Source: Bacteroidota bacterium
Lineage (GTDB): Bacteria; Bacteroidota; Bacteroidia; Chitinophagales; Chitinophagaceae
DNA length: 15,615 nucleotides
Direction of reading: 5' to 3'
NCBI GenBank assembly: GCA_023429825.1
Contig: JAEZDC010000001.1
Location: forward strand, 1-15,615
Numbering within the stretch: the stretch's first letter is position 1; every line of letters begins with the position of its first letter. The notes below the pieces were generated by a model that saw only the letters and a list, made by a program, of their open reading frames with translations, was not told the origin of the DNA and searched no databases. This document shows, piece after piece, positions 1 through 6,993 of the stretch. Both the position numbers and the translations under genes were made by a program.

Positions 1-775
1 GAGCCACATTCACTGCTCCTGCAACCAAAAATTGAAGGGTATCCCTTTTGATCGTCGTTCCTTGTGTGGCTTCAGCGATGATGATCTGGTCACCGGTTGC
101 AGCGATTGTTGGATTTGCCGTTATTGATGTGGCATTTGCAGCACTTGCAACCTGGTTACCGTTAAAAAATATTTTAAGATCAGCAGCCTGGCTTGACTTT
201 GCATTAATAGCAACCTGGTCGCCTACATTTTTAGAAACAGGTTCAGGTATAGGAGTATACAAGGGCTGGCGGTATGGTTCATCAATTCGTAAGTATAATG
301 CGTTATCATACACGGGCACATACATATCACTCGCATCTGCATTACGCTGCACTCTGCTGCCACTCCCGTTTCTGAAAAGAATGGCGATCTTCTTTACTGT
401 TTCTGATGAATTCGTGATCCCAAAAAAGTTTCTCATCCCGCCTGCGATCGTGTACTTCCACTTATTATTTCCAAGATAAGTTGCATTGGCAGCAGCATCA
501 ATAGTTCCCCATGTGAATTTCGAATATTTCCAATCTGTATTGCTGGTACTCAGGCTAGTGATCACCCCGATATGAACATACACATCTGAAGTAGGTGTAT
601 AATCTTTTAAGCCTTGATTCCCTTTAGTAGCGTCAACTATAATTTCAACAGGCGTAGAAGACTCTTGTATAAATGGTGGCGTCCAGCTTAATAATTGTGC
701 GTTGATTTTTATTGAACCAATCAATAATACAACAAGCAACATATACCTATATGTAAAGCGTAGCCTTTTTATCAT
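1..775 (-). CDS. Exported protein, probable alpha-amylase family glycosidase (N-terminal part, runs off the window)
   Basis: Reading the minus strand from the ATG at 775 gives 258 codons without a stop, leaving the window before the gene ends. Residues 1-26 form a classic signal peptide: basic start MIKRLR, hydrophobic core MLLVVLLIGSI, then a cut after INA. The mature protein starts QLLSWTPPFIQESSTPVEI, followed by segments such as DVYVHIGVIT, WKYSKFTWG, NNKWKYTI and SDMYVPVYD, and then an Ig-like stretch near residues 180-255. This arrangement resembles the N-terminal beta-sandwich modules of secreted Bacteroidota alpha-amylases (GH13), which usually end in a type IX secretion signal. The catalytic barrel would lie outside the window, so enzyme class is an inference from family resemblance. 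Two palindromic operator-like sites lie just upstream, and a Nudix regulator gene precedes it in the same direction. Confidence 0.65.
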   Translation of the reverse strand, partial: MIKRLRFTYRYMLLVVLLIGSIKINAQLLSWTPPFIQESSTPVEIIVDATKGNQGLKDYTPTSDVYVHIGVITSLSTSNTDWKYSKFTWGTIDAAANATYLGNNKWKYTIAGGMRNFFGITNSSETVKKIAILFRNGSGSRVQRNADASDMYVPVYDNALYLRIDEPYRQPLYTPIPEPVSKNVGDQVAINAKSSQAADLKIFFNGNQVASAANATSITANPTIAATGDQIIIAEATQGTTIKRDTLQFLVAGAVNVA

Positions 776-803
776 ATCAAGCAAGTCGTTATTTGTTTAG
801 AAA

Positions 804-818
804 GTGTATTTTCTACAC
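804..818. promoter_or_regulatory. Palindromic operator-like site 1 (GTGTA-N5-TACAC)
   Basis: Perfect 5-bp arms GTGTA / TACAC around TTTTC, lying 29-43 bases upstream of the start of the exported glycosidase gene. It is the centre of a longer inverted repeat, 795-828, whose arms GTTTAGAAAGTGTA and TACACATTTCTAAAC differ only by one bulged base. The same 15-base pattern recurs at 829-843 and, with one mismatch, at 1745-1759. No T-tract follows it in either direction, so it reads better as a protein-binding site or 5'UTR hairpin than as a terminator. Binding by the neighbouring Nudix regulator is inferred. Confidence 0.6.
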
Positions 819-828
819 ATTTCTAAAC

Positions 829-843
829 GTGTAAATCGTACAC
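829..843. promoter_or_regulatory. Palindromic operator-like site 2 (GTGTA-N5-TACAC)
   Basis: Perfect arms GTGTA / TACAC around AATCG, centred 25 bases from site 1. On the minus strand a TTGACA sequence lies about 20 bases before TACGAT, and the site overlaps that TACGAT, so a bound protein could block a promoter driving the glycosidase gene. The promoter boxes are only approximate. The repeated symmetric pattern is directly visible. Confidence 0.6.
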
Positions 844-932
844 AATTTAATGAGACTTTTTGTCAAGCCAAAAAATTGTTAACTCTTTGGACACTTTTTA
901 AGGGTCGCTATCTTTTAAATAGAGGTAACTAA

Positions 933-1688
933 TTAAAAATCAATCCCTATCCACTTACGCTTATTCTTCTCGTATTTCTCAAAATTGAATTTATAAAGCT
1001 TTCCGGGCCTATGCGGTACATCTTGCTCGTATTCACCTATATCTATCAAAAAATCCATTGAAAAGAATTTCTTACGGAAATTTCTCCTGTCCAGGGTTAC
1101 ACCAAGAATCGCTTCATATAAATTTTGAAGCTCCCGAAGCGAAAATTTATCCGGAAGTAAATTGAAACCAAGCGGGTGCTCTTGTATTCTTTTTTGCAAC
1201 CACTGGTAACATGTATTCAAAATTTCTTTGTGATCAAAAGCCATATCGTTTTTGATTGAATGGACCGAATGCCAGTGCAACTCATTATCTGTGATCTTTA
1301 ATTTATGATGTTGAATATTTAGCAGCGAGCAATAAGCAATCGTAATAACTCTTCCACCCGGGTGCCGAACCGGATCGCTAAATGCTCTTACTTGTTCTAG
1401 GTACACATCATCCATCCCTGTTCTTTCCTTCAACACACGATAGGCCGCATCGTCAAGTTGTTCATTATCATTTGCAAAATCTCCCAGTAAACTCCATTTG
1501 TCTTTATATATTTCAAAGTCACTTTTAATAAGCAAGACTTTTAATTCATTCTCATCAAAACCAAAGATCACGCAGTCAACTGTTATCGGAACTCTGGGAT
1601 AGGTTTGAACTAACGATCTATGATCTTTTATAAGTCCGGGATGTTTTTTTCGATACTCGGGCAATGTGAGGGTTTCATTCTTAGGCAT
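933..1688 (-). CDS. Nudix-domain transcriptional regulator (NrtR/AraR-like)
   Basis: The 251-residue protein has an N-terminal Nudix fold (about 33-165) and a C-terminal winged helix (about 177-250) with the family pattern LRELQNLYEAILG followed by DRRNFRKKFF. This two-domain layout is that of Nudix-related regulators such as NrtR and Bacteroidota AraR, which sense a sugar or nucleotide metabolite and repress nearby genes. The Nudix box is degenerate. The box G is kept as GDF, E76 and R84 remain, but the catalytic REUxEE segment reads RVLKER (84-89), losing two glutamates, so hydrolase activity is unlikely. It sits upstream of, and in the same direction as, the exported glycosidase gene. Palindromes of one type lie before both genes, suggesting repression of the glycosidase and of itself. 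The effector is unknown, though a carbohydrate is the natural guess. Family assignment is firm; target is inference. Confidence 0.85.
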   Translation of the reverse strand: MPKNETLTLPEYRKKHPGLIKDHRSLVQTYPRVPITVDCVIFGFDENELKVLLIKSDFEIYKDKWSLLGDFANDNEQLDDAAYRVLKERTGMDDVYLEQVRAFSDPVRHPGGRVITIAYCSLLNIQHHKLKITDNELHWHSVHSIKNDMAFDHKEILNTCYQWLQKRIQEHPLGFNLLPDKFSLRELQNLYEAILGVTLDRRNFRKKFFSMDFLIDIGEYEQDVPHRPGKLYKFNFEKYEKNKRKWIGIDF

Positions 1689-1744
1689 GGCGGCAAGTTT
1701 TAATCAATCGTCACTAGGCAACACAAGATAGAGATAAAACAAAT

Positions 1745-1759
1745 GTGTAGATTATACAT
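1745..1759. promoter_or_regulatory. Palindromic operator-like site 3 (GTGTA-N5-TACAT), upstream of the Nudix regulator
   Basis: The pattern GTGTA-GATTA-TACAT matches sites 1 and 2 with one arm mismatch and lies 57 bases before the regulator's start codon. On the minus strand it contains TATAAT, with TTGTCC 19 bases before it, so it would overlap a possible promoter of the regulator gene. This supports autoregulation. It also lies upstream of ligA on the other strand, but ligA is more than 150 bases away. Confidence 0.5.
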
Positions 1760-1766
1760 GATGAAG

Positions 1767-1861
1767 ATTTTTTTGGGACAAGCTCTGGCTCTTCGTGGCA
1801 TCGCCTGTTGCGTCGCACTACGTTCATCGTTCAGTTTTCATGGCATCAGATCACCGCTAAC
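1767..1861 (+). repeat. Dispersed intergenic repeat, copy A
   Basis: About 95 bases starting with a T-tract and GGGACAAGCT, with the core TTGCGTCGCAC at 1808-1818, ending near TCACCGCTAA. It shares the 20-base string GCATCGCCTGTTGCGTCGCA with the inverted copy at 8973-9066, and the GGGAC-AGCT start with the inverted copy at 4024-4100. It fills most of the gap between the Nudix gene and ligA. A short open frame across it has no recognisable protein content. Confidence 0.7.
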
Positions 1862-1914
1862 TAAAACTTCAGCATTTGTAACTTCCATTTACTTTTATCG
1901 CTCCAAAAAAATCT

Positions 1915-4023
1915 ATGTACAACGTACAGCAAACAAAATCACTGCAGAAACTTACAGAAGAATTAATACAACAATCGAAGAATAATGATGCAGCTAATTA
2001 CATTGACGATCTGCGTAAAGTACTTCGCTTTCATGAATACCGCTATTATATCCAGGTCGATCCGCTAATCAGCGATTTCGAATACGATCAATTATATAAA
2101 TGGCTCGAGGCAACTGAAAAACAAAACCCACATCTCATTACCAAGGATTCGCCTACGCAAAGAGTTGGTAGCAGTTTGAATGCTGGATTTGCAACAGTAC
2201 AGCATTTGGTGCCAATGCTGAGTTTGGAAAATAGTTACAATGAAGAAGACCTAATAGATTGGGATAGAAAAGCCAAAGAACTCACCGGCTTAACTGAAGT
2301 AGAATATTGTATTGAACCCAAGTTTGACGGCGCAAGTATTTCACTAATTTATGAAGATGATGCATTGGCAAGGGGCGCAACAAGAGGCGATGGCGTACAT
2401 GGTGATGATGTTACAGCTAATCTCAAGCAAATTCGTTCTATTCCGCTTACCGCTCCTTTCTCAGAATTTGGAATTCATAGTATAGAAATAAGAGGCGAAG
2501 TGCTGATGAGCAAAAAATCTTTCAAAGAATTCAACGAGAAACAAACGGAACAAGGTTTACCTCCTTTAGCAAATCCGCGAAATGCTGCCGCAGGTAGTTT
2601 GCGAATGAAAGATCCTAAAGATGTTGCGAACCGAAAGTTGGAAGCTTTTCTCTACAACATCAGCTACTACACTTTAGACGATGACACAAAGTTCCCAAAA
2701 GAACTCACCTCGCACAGTGGTTGTTTGGAATTGCTGTGGCACTGTGGCTTCAGAAGCCCGCAAAAAGAGAAAGTAGTTGTAAAGGGAATTTACGCAGTAA
2801 TAAAACATTGTCATGAATACGAACAAAAGAGAGATGATCTTCCTTACGAGATAGATGGAATGGTCATCAAAGTGAATAATGTCGAGTTACAGGATATGAT
2901 GGGAATGACTACACACCATCCACGTTGGGCAATGGCTTTTAAATTCAAAGCGAGGCAAGCCAGCAGCAAATTAAGATCTGTAGAATTCCAGGTGGGACGA
3001 ACAGGAGCGATTACTCCGGTTGCTAAGATCGATCCGGTGTTTATTGGTGGAGTAACCGTTGGATCTATCTCTTTGTTCAATGAAGATGTGATCAAAGAAA
3101 AAGATCTGATGATCGGCGATACTGTGCTGGTTGAAAGAGCTGGTGATGTGATTCCATACATCGTGAGAGCAAATACTGAAACAAGAACTGGAGATGAAAA
3201 GAAAATCGACTTTCCTAAATGTTGCCCTGTTTGCGATAGTGAATTATTCAAAGAGGAAGGAGAAGCTGTCTGGCGTTGTGTGAATATCGAATGTCCGGCA
3301 CAAGTGGTAGAGCGTATCATTCATTTCGTGAGTAAAGATGCAATGGACATCAAAAGTTTTGGTGAAGCAAACGTTAGAAAATTTTATGAGCTTGGACTAT
3401 TGAAAGATATTCCTGGAATTTATAAGATGAATTTCGAATCGATTGGAAAACTCGAAGGCTTCGGTAAAAAGAGCATTGAAAAATTACAGGAAGCAATCGA
3501 AGCTTCAAAGCAGCAACCTCTGAACAGGCTAATATTTGCGCTGGGTATCCGTTACGTGGGAGAAACTACCGCAAAAACCTTAGCTAACGCGGTAACTCAC
3601 CTCCTCGACTTCGCTAATATGACTGAAGAGGAATTAAAGCACTTGGAAGATGTAGGAGTAAAAGTTGCCAACAGCATTTTTCTTTTCTTTCAAAACGAGC
3701 AGAATATTGAAATGCTGCGTGAGTTGGAAAATCTTGGCGTACAAATGAAGAACCAGAAGAAGCAATCTGCAGAAGGGGGTAACACTTTACACGGGCAAAC
3801 TTTTCTTTTTACCGGCACCATGAACAAATTAAAGCGAAGCGATGCAGAAGAAATGGTTGAGCAACACGGCGGTAAATTATTAAGTGGAGTAAGCAGCAAA
3901 CTAAACTATCTGGTTGTTGGAGAAGATGCGGGAAGCAAATTGGAGAAAGCAAAGAAAATAAATACGATCAGGATTATTAGTGAAGATGAGTTCCTGGAGT
4001 TAGTGAATAGGAATGTTGGCTAG
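1915..4023 (+). CDS. ligA: NAD-dependent DNA ligase LigA
   Basis: This 702-residue protein joins nicks in duplex DNA during replication and repair, using NAD. It shows the full LigA layout. The N-terminal Ia/adenylation region has HEYRYY, the conserved SDFEYDQLY, and the active-site lysine K136 in EPKFDG, followed by ARGATRGDGVHGDDVT. Next come an OB fold (about 345-430), a Cys4 zinc finger (C437, C440, C455, C460), helix-hairpin-helix repeats (about 470-610) and a C-terminal BRCT domain (about 622-702, with FLFTGTM and LNYLVVGEDAGSK). Length is normal for Bacteroidota. The start ATG at 1915 begins MYNVQQTKSL, which fits the family; no upstream start in this frame looks better. Dispersed repeat copies lie on both sides in inward-facing orientation. 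No defect is seen, and the gene is presumably essential. Confidence 0.97.
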   Translation: MYNVQQTKSLQKLTEELIQQSKNNDAANYIDDLRKVLRFHEYRYYIQVDPLISDFEYDQLYKWLEATEKQNPHLITKDSPTQRVGSSLNAGFATVQHLVPMLSLENSYNEEDLIDWDRKAKELTGLTEVEYCIEPKFDGASISLIYEDDALARGATRGDGVHGDDVTANLKQIRSIPLTAPFSEFGIHSIEIRGEVLMSKKSFKEFNEKQTEQGLPPLANPRNAAAGSLRMKDPKDVANRKLEAFLYNISYYTLDDDTKFPKELTSHSGCLELLWHCGFRSPQKEKVVVKGIYAVIKHCHEYEQKRDDLPYEIDGMVIKVNNVELQDMMGMTTHHPRWAMAFKFKARQASSKLRSVEFQVGRTGAITPVAKIDPVFIGGVTVGSISLFNEDVIKEKDLMIGDTVLVERAGDVIPYIVRANTETRTGDEKKIDFPKCCPVCDSELFKEEGEAVWRCVNIECPAQVVERIIHFVSKDAMDIKSFGEANVRKFYELGLLKDIPGIYKMNFESIGKLEGFGKKSIEKLQEAIEASKQQPLNRLIFALGIRYVGETTAKTLANAVTHLLDFANMTEEELKHLEDVGVKVANSIFLFFQNEQNIEMLRELENLGVQMKNQKKQSAEGGNTLHGQTFLFTGTMNKLKRSDAEEMVEQHGGKLLSGVSSKLNYLVVGEDAGSKLEKAKKINTIRIISEDEFLELVNRNVG

Positions 4024-4100
4024 TCGATCAAAGAACAGGACGTACAAGAGTGCGACGCAACGAAGTACAATTGAAAAACTGCAGCTCGTCCCATAAAAAA
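4024..4100 (-). repeat. Dispersed intergenic repeat, copy B (inverted relative to copy A)
   Basis: On the minus strand this reads GGGACGAGCTGCAG, then the core TTGCGTCGCAC (plus-strand 4050-4060), then TCTTGTACGT and TTTGATCGAC. The end matches copy C (TTGTACGT, then TGATCAAC) and the start matches copy A. It occupies almost the whole gap between ligA and the following DUF2461 gene. Confidence 0.7.
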
Positions 4101-4107
4101 TAATAAG

Positions 4108-4779
4108 ATGCTACAAAAAAGCACACTGAATTTTCTAAAGAATCTTGCTAAGAATAACACCAAAGAATGGTTTGATGCGCACAGGAAAGATTATGAGGTT
4201 GCCAAAGAAGATTATATACAGCTATGTGATGCGATCATAAAAAACTTTTGCAAAAAGGATAAAGATTTCGAAACATTGGAAGCGAAAAAATGTTTGTTCC
4301 GCATAAACAGGGACATTCGTTTCAGCAAAGACAAAAGTCCATATAAGATCAACTTCGGTGCATCATTCGAACGCGGCGGAAGAATTTCTCCTTATGCAGG
4401 ATACTATTTACATGTGCAACCGGGCAACAACAGTTTTGTAGCAGGTGGTGTATGGCAACCTGAAGCCGATAAAATGAAATTGATTCGACAGGAAATAGAT
4501 TATAATTGGGATGAATTCAAAAAGATCGTTAACACCAAAAAGTTCAAAGCAACTTTTGGTGACCTGGAAAGGACCAAAGAAACAAGTTTAAGCCGGGAGC
4601 CAAAAGGTTATGATAAGGACAATCCTGCAATTGATTACCTGAAGCTAAAAAGCTGGGTAGTAAGTGCGCCAATAACAGACGAGGGGCTAATGAACAAAGA
4701 TGGACTTAAAAAAATATTGGCTGCATTTGAAACCATGCAGCCAATGATCAATTTTTTAAACCAGGCTTTAGCTCAATAA
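4108..4779 (+). CDS. DUF2461 family protein (TIGR02453 type)
   Basis: A 223-residue cytoplasmic protein without signal peptide or membrane segment. It carries the hallmarks of the DUF2461 family: NNTKEWFDAHRKDYE near the N-terminus, FRINRDIRFSKDKSPYK around residues 70-86, then GGRISPYAGYYLHV and GGVWQPEADK. The family is common in bacteria and some fungi, and its biochemical function is unknown. The gene follows ligA after a repeat element and converges on asd, overlapping that gene's end by 12 bases. No operon link to a pathway is evident. Length is typical and the frame is intact. Confidence 0.9.
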   Translation: MLQKSTLNFLKNLAKNNTKEWFDAHRKDYEVAKEDYIQLCDAIIKNFCKKDKDFETLEAKKCLFRINRDIRFSKDKSPYKINFGASFERGGRISPYAGYYLHVQPGNNSFVAGGVWQPEADKMKLIRQEIDYNWDEFKKIVNTKKFKATFGDLERTKETSLSREPKGYDKDNPAIDYLKLKSWVVSAPITDEGLMNKDGLKKILAAFETMQPMINFLNQALAQ

Positions 4780-5760
4780 ACCATTATGCAGCATATACTC
4801 TGCGATTTGCACAGCATTCGTTGCAGCACCTTTTCTAAGATTATCGCTTACTATCCACATGTTCACTGTTTTTGGTTGCGTTTCATCTCTCCGAATTCTT
4901 CCAACAAACACTTCATCTTTATCGTGCGCCCAAAGAGGCATTGGATAGATTTGTTGAGAAGGATCATCCTGCACTACAACTCCCCGCGCAGCACTTAATA
5001 TTTGCTTTAATTCTTCTACTTCAAATTCATTTTCAAACTCCACATTCACACTTTCACTATGCCCACCCATTACCGGAATACGCACTGTAGTTGCAGTCAC
5101 ACGAATATTATTATCACCCATGATCTTCATTGTCTCCTTCACCATCTTCATCTCTTCTTTCGTATAACCGTTTTCTAAGAACACATCTATCTGCGGCAAC
5201 GCATTCAGATCGATCTTATATTTATACGCCATCTCTCCTTCCCTACCAGATCTCTCATTCATCAACTGGTCAACAGCTTTTTTACCTGTTCCTGTCACGC
5301 TCTGGTAAGTCGAGACAACAACTCTTTTTATTGTATATTTTTCATGCAGTGGTTGCAGTGCAACAACCATTTGAATAGTGGAACAATTTGGATTCGCAAT
5401 GATGTAATCATCTTTTGTAAGCACCTTCGCATTTACTTCCGGAACAACAAGTTTCTTCGTTTCATCCATGCGCCATGCACTGGAGTTATCGATCACTCGT
5501 ATACCTGCCTCAGCAAACTTGGGTGCCCATTCGAGAGATGTACTTCCACCTGCAGAGAAAATCGCTACTGCAGGTTTCGCTGCAATCGCATCATTCATGC
5601 TCACGATCTTATATTGCTTCCCTTTGAATTCGACTTCCTTTCCTACGCTCTTTTCCGAAGCAACAGGAATCAATTCGGTAACAGGGAAATTTCTTTCTGC
5701 CAACACCTGCAACATTTTCGTTCCAACTAAACCGGTAGCACCAACTACAGCAACTTTCAT
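4768..5760 (-). CDS. asd: Aspartate-semialdehyde dehydrogenase
   Basis: This 330-residue enzyme reduces aspartyl phosphate to aspartate semialdehyde with NADPH. It is the branch-point step leading to lysine, threonine, methionine, isoleucine and diaminopimelate for the cell wall. Visible features are the nucleotide-binding GATGLVG at 7-13, the phosphate/substrate segment SAGGSTS, the catalytic cysteine C126 in ANPNCSTIQ, the QSVTGTG loop, and the catalytic histidine H234 in MGGHSESV. Length and motifs are those of the bacterial Asd group. The 3' end overlaps the convergent DUF2461 gene by 12 bases. The 200-base region upstream holds promoter-like boxes, a short peptide rich in aspartate-family residues, a terminator hairpin and a dispersed repeat. 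This suggests transcription attenuation by charged aspartate-family tRNAs; the attenuation is inferred and the enzyme assignment is firm. Confidence 0.97.
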   Translation of the reverse strand: MKVAVVGATGLVGTKMLQVLAERNFPVTELIPVASEKSVGKEVEFKGKQYKIVSMNDAIAAKPAVAIFSAGGSTSLEWAPKFAEAGIRVIDNSSAWRMDETKKLVVPEVNAKVLTKDDYIIANPNCSTIQMVVALQPLHEKYTIKRVVVSTYQSVTGTGKKAVDQLMNERSGREGEMAYKYKIDLNALPQIDVFLENGYTKEEMKMVKETMKIMGDNNIRVTATTVRIPVMGGHSESVNVEFENEFEVEELKQILSAARGVVVQDDPSQQIYPMPLWAHDKDEVFVGRIRRDETQPKTVNMWIVSDNLRKGAATNAVQIAEYMLHNGLLS

Positions 5761-5810
5761 TTTGTTTGTTTTATTTTATTAAGCCAGCAGCAAATCATTA
5801 TTCATCTTCT

Positions 5811-5849
5811 GTTGCGTCGCACAATTGTACGTTCAGAACAATGATCAAC
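5811..5849 (+). repeat. Dispersed intergenic repeat, copy C (partial)
   Basis: It contains the core TTGCGTCGCAC at 5812-5822 and the tail TTGTACGTTC ... TGATCAAC also seen in copy B. The upstream half is not clearly conserved. It lies between the terminator hairpin and the asd start codon, so it would be part of the asd mRNA leader. Confidence 0.55.
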
Positions 5850-5878
5850 AAAAAACCTTCCACTTCCGGAAGGTTCTT
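5850..5878 (-). terminator. Intrinsic terminator upstream of asd
   Basis: On the minus strand the arms AACCTTCC and GGAAGGTT pair over a six-base loop. The stem is extended outward by AAG against TTT with one G-U pair, and is followed by six T residues (5855-5850). It lies 150 bases after the kinase stop codon and 90 bases before asd. It could therefore end kinase transcription, act as the conditional terminator of an asd attenuator, or both. Confidence 0.75.
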
Positions 5879-5892
5879 CAACATTTATCTGC

Positions 5893-5945
5893 AACATAAA
5901 CGTGTACACCTTCCCTTAGAGGAACTGTTTATTACGTTTTATGTT
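5893..5945 (-). promoter_or_regulatory. Putative attenuator hairpin region in the asd leader
   Basis: Transcribed on the minus strand, AACATAAAACGT (5945-5934) pairs with ACGTTTATGTT (5903-5893) with one bulged base. The 30-base loop contains GGAAGGT (5914-5908), which is identical to the 3' arm of the downstream terminator and complementary to that terminator's 5' arm AACCTTCC. The loop segment and the terminator 3' arm therefore compete for the same partner, as in leader-peptide attenuators. The 5' arm lies in codons 6-9 of the leader peptide, and GGAAGGT begins one base after its stop codon. The base pairing is visible; the regulatory role is inferred. Confidence 0.5.
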
Positions 5946-5960
5946 CTTAGTTATCTGCAT
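5916..5960 (-). CDS. Putative 14-residue leader peptide of asd
   Basis: An ATG at 5960 opens a frame MQITKNIKRNKQFL ending in TAA at 5918-5916. Nine of the 14 residues are Met, Ile, Thr, Lys or Asn, all derived from aspartate, and the gene downstream makes aspartate semialdehyde. Its stop codon is followed directly by the segment able to pair with the terminator. A ribosome finishing the peptide would cover that segment and allow termination. A ribosome stalled at the ATA-ACT-AAG-AAC-ATA-AAA codons would block the upstream hairpin and favour readthrough. An AT-rich genome also enriches Lys, Asn and Ile codons by chance. With the promoter boxes proposed here, the peptide would have almost no 5'UTR. 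Confidence 0.4.
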   Translation of the reverse strand: MQITKNIKRNKQFL

Positions 5961-5967
5961 TACTGTG

Positions 5968-5999
5968 CGAATATATTTTAGCGGCAGTATTTGTTCAAA
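5968..5999 (-). promoter_or_regulatory. Candidate Bacteroidota-type promoter for the asd leader
   Basis: On the minus strand TTTG (5999-5996) is followed after 20 bases by TATATTCG (5975-5968). This matches the known Bacteroidota consensus TTTG at -33 and TAnnTTTG at -7 except for one base. Transcription would start near 5961-5965, just before the leader peptide start codon. No mapping data support it. Confidence 0.45.
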
Positions 6000-6027
6000 A
6001 ATTTTTTCCGCAAACGATAACATAAAC

Positions 6028-6951
6028 TTACACAAGATCAATATCGAAATTCACCAACTGCACAAATTCATTAAGTCTTGCATCAATATCAGCTTTGGTG
6101 ATCTCTCTTAATCTTTCTGTACCAAACTTCTCAACGCAGAAACTAGCCATTGCACTTCCTACAATGATCGCCGTCTTCATGCTTTTAAAAGAAATATCCT
6201 TTGTTCGTGCAAGATGCCCCATGAAACCGCCGGCAAAAGTATCTCCCGCACCTGTCGGATCAAACACTTCTTCCAATGGCAGAGCCGGTGCAAAGAACAC
6301 GTGGTTCTCGTGGAACAATAATGCGCCATGTTCACCCTTTTTGATGATGAGATATTTAGGTCCCATCTTCAAAATGGCCTGTGCCGCTCTTACTAAAGAG
6401 TATTCTCCGCTTAGATCTCTCGCTTCACTATCATTCACCAAAAGAACATCTACTCTTGAGATCACTTCCTGCAAGTCTTTCAATGCCACTTCCATCCAAA
6501 AGTTCATCGTATCCATCACGATCAGCTTAGGACGATTCTTCAATTGATTGATGACACTTAATTGAACAGCAGGAGCCAGGTTACCCAGCATCAGGAATTC
6601 ACAATCCTGGTAACTATCAGGAACAACAGGATCAAAAGTGCCAAGCACATTCAATTCTGTTACAAGCGTATCTCTCGTGTTCATATCCAGGTGGTACTTA
6701 CCACTCCAGAAGAAACTCTTCTCATCTTTTTTTATCTGAACACCTTCCAGTGCAACACCTCGTGCAGTCAACGCATCTAATTCTGCCTGCGGAAAATCAC
6801 CACCTACAACAGAGATCTGCTTCACCGGTTGTGTGAAATTTGAAGCGCACCATGCGATGTATGTAGCTGCTCCGCCTATTATTTTATCAGTCTTACCAAA
6901 TGGGGTTTCAATTGCATCAAAAGCCATAGAACCCACAACAACTAAACTCAT
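6028..6951 (-). CDS. PfkB-family sugar/nucleoside kinase
   Basis: A 307-residue cytoplasmic kinase of the ribokinase/PfkB superfamily. These enzymes transfer phosphate from ATP to a sugar, nucleoside or related hydroxyl. The N-terminus MSLVVVGSMAFD is the usual first beta strand. The glycine-rich GGAATYIA (26-33) is the substrate-side signature, and DPTGAGDTFAGGFMG (231-245) is the second PfkB signature carrying the catalytic base D237. NDSEARDL (173-180) matches the N-x-x-E metal/ATP-site motif region. The substrate cannot be named from sequence alone; adenosine/inosine-type or sugar kinases are both possible. It lies upstream of asd in the same direction. The ~270-base gap between them holds the attenuator-like leader and a terminator, so a shared transcript is possible but not clear. 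Confidence 0.9.
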   Translation of the reverse strand: MSLVVVGSMAFDAIETPFGKTDKIIGGAATYIAWCASNFTQPVKQISVVGGDFPQAELDALTARGVALEGVQIKKDEKSFFWSGKYHLDMNTRDTLVTELNVLGTFDPVVPDSYQDCEFLMLGNLAPAVQLSVINQLKNRPKLIVMDTMNFWMEVALKDLQEVISRVDVLLVNDSEARDLSGEYSLVRAAQAILKMGPKYLIIKKGEHGALLFHENHVFFAPALPLEEVFDPTGAGDTFAGGFMGHLARTKDISFKSMKTAIIVGSAMASFCVEKFGTERLREITKADIDARLNEFVQLVNFDIDLV

Positions 6952-6993
6952 AAGTATGTATTTGTTTGCGGCTGCGAAGCTATGGTTTTTATA

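Noticed and set aside
48..479. A 143-codon open frame on the plus strand
   Set aside because: It lies fully antisense to the exported glycosidase frame, which has a clear signal peptide and family-like sequence. Its own translation shows no recognisable protein features.
795..828. Inverted repeat read as a terminator for the Nudix gene
   Set aside because: The stem is AT-rich and no T-tract follows on the minus strand. The repeated GTGTA-N5-TACAC pattern fits an operator better.
1743..1985. An 80-codon plus-strand frame before ligA
   Set aside because: It is made up of a palindromic site and dispersed repeat copy A, and overlaps the ligA start in another frame. Codon content looks random.
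5761..5965. Lysine riboswitch upstream of asd
   Set aside because: I could not find the conserved lysine-riboswitch core or its five-helix layout. The region is also short for one, and the short-peptide attenuator explains the structure better.
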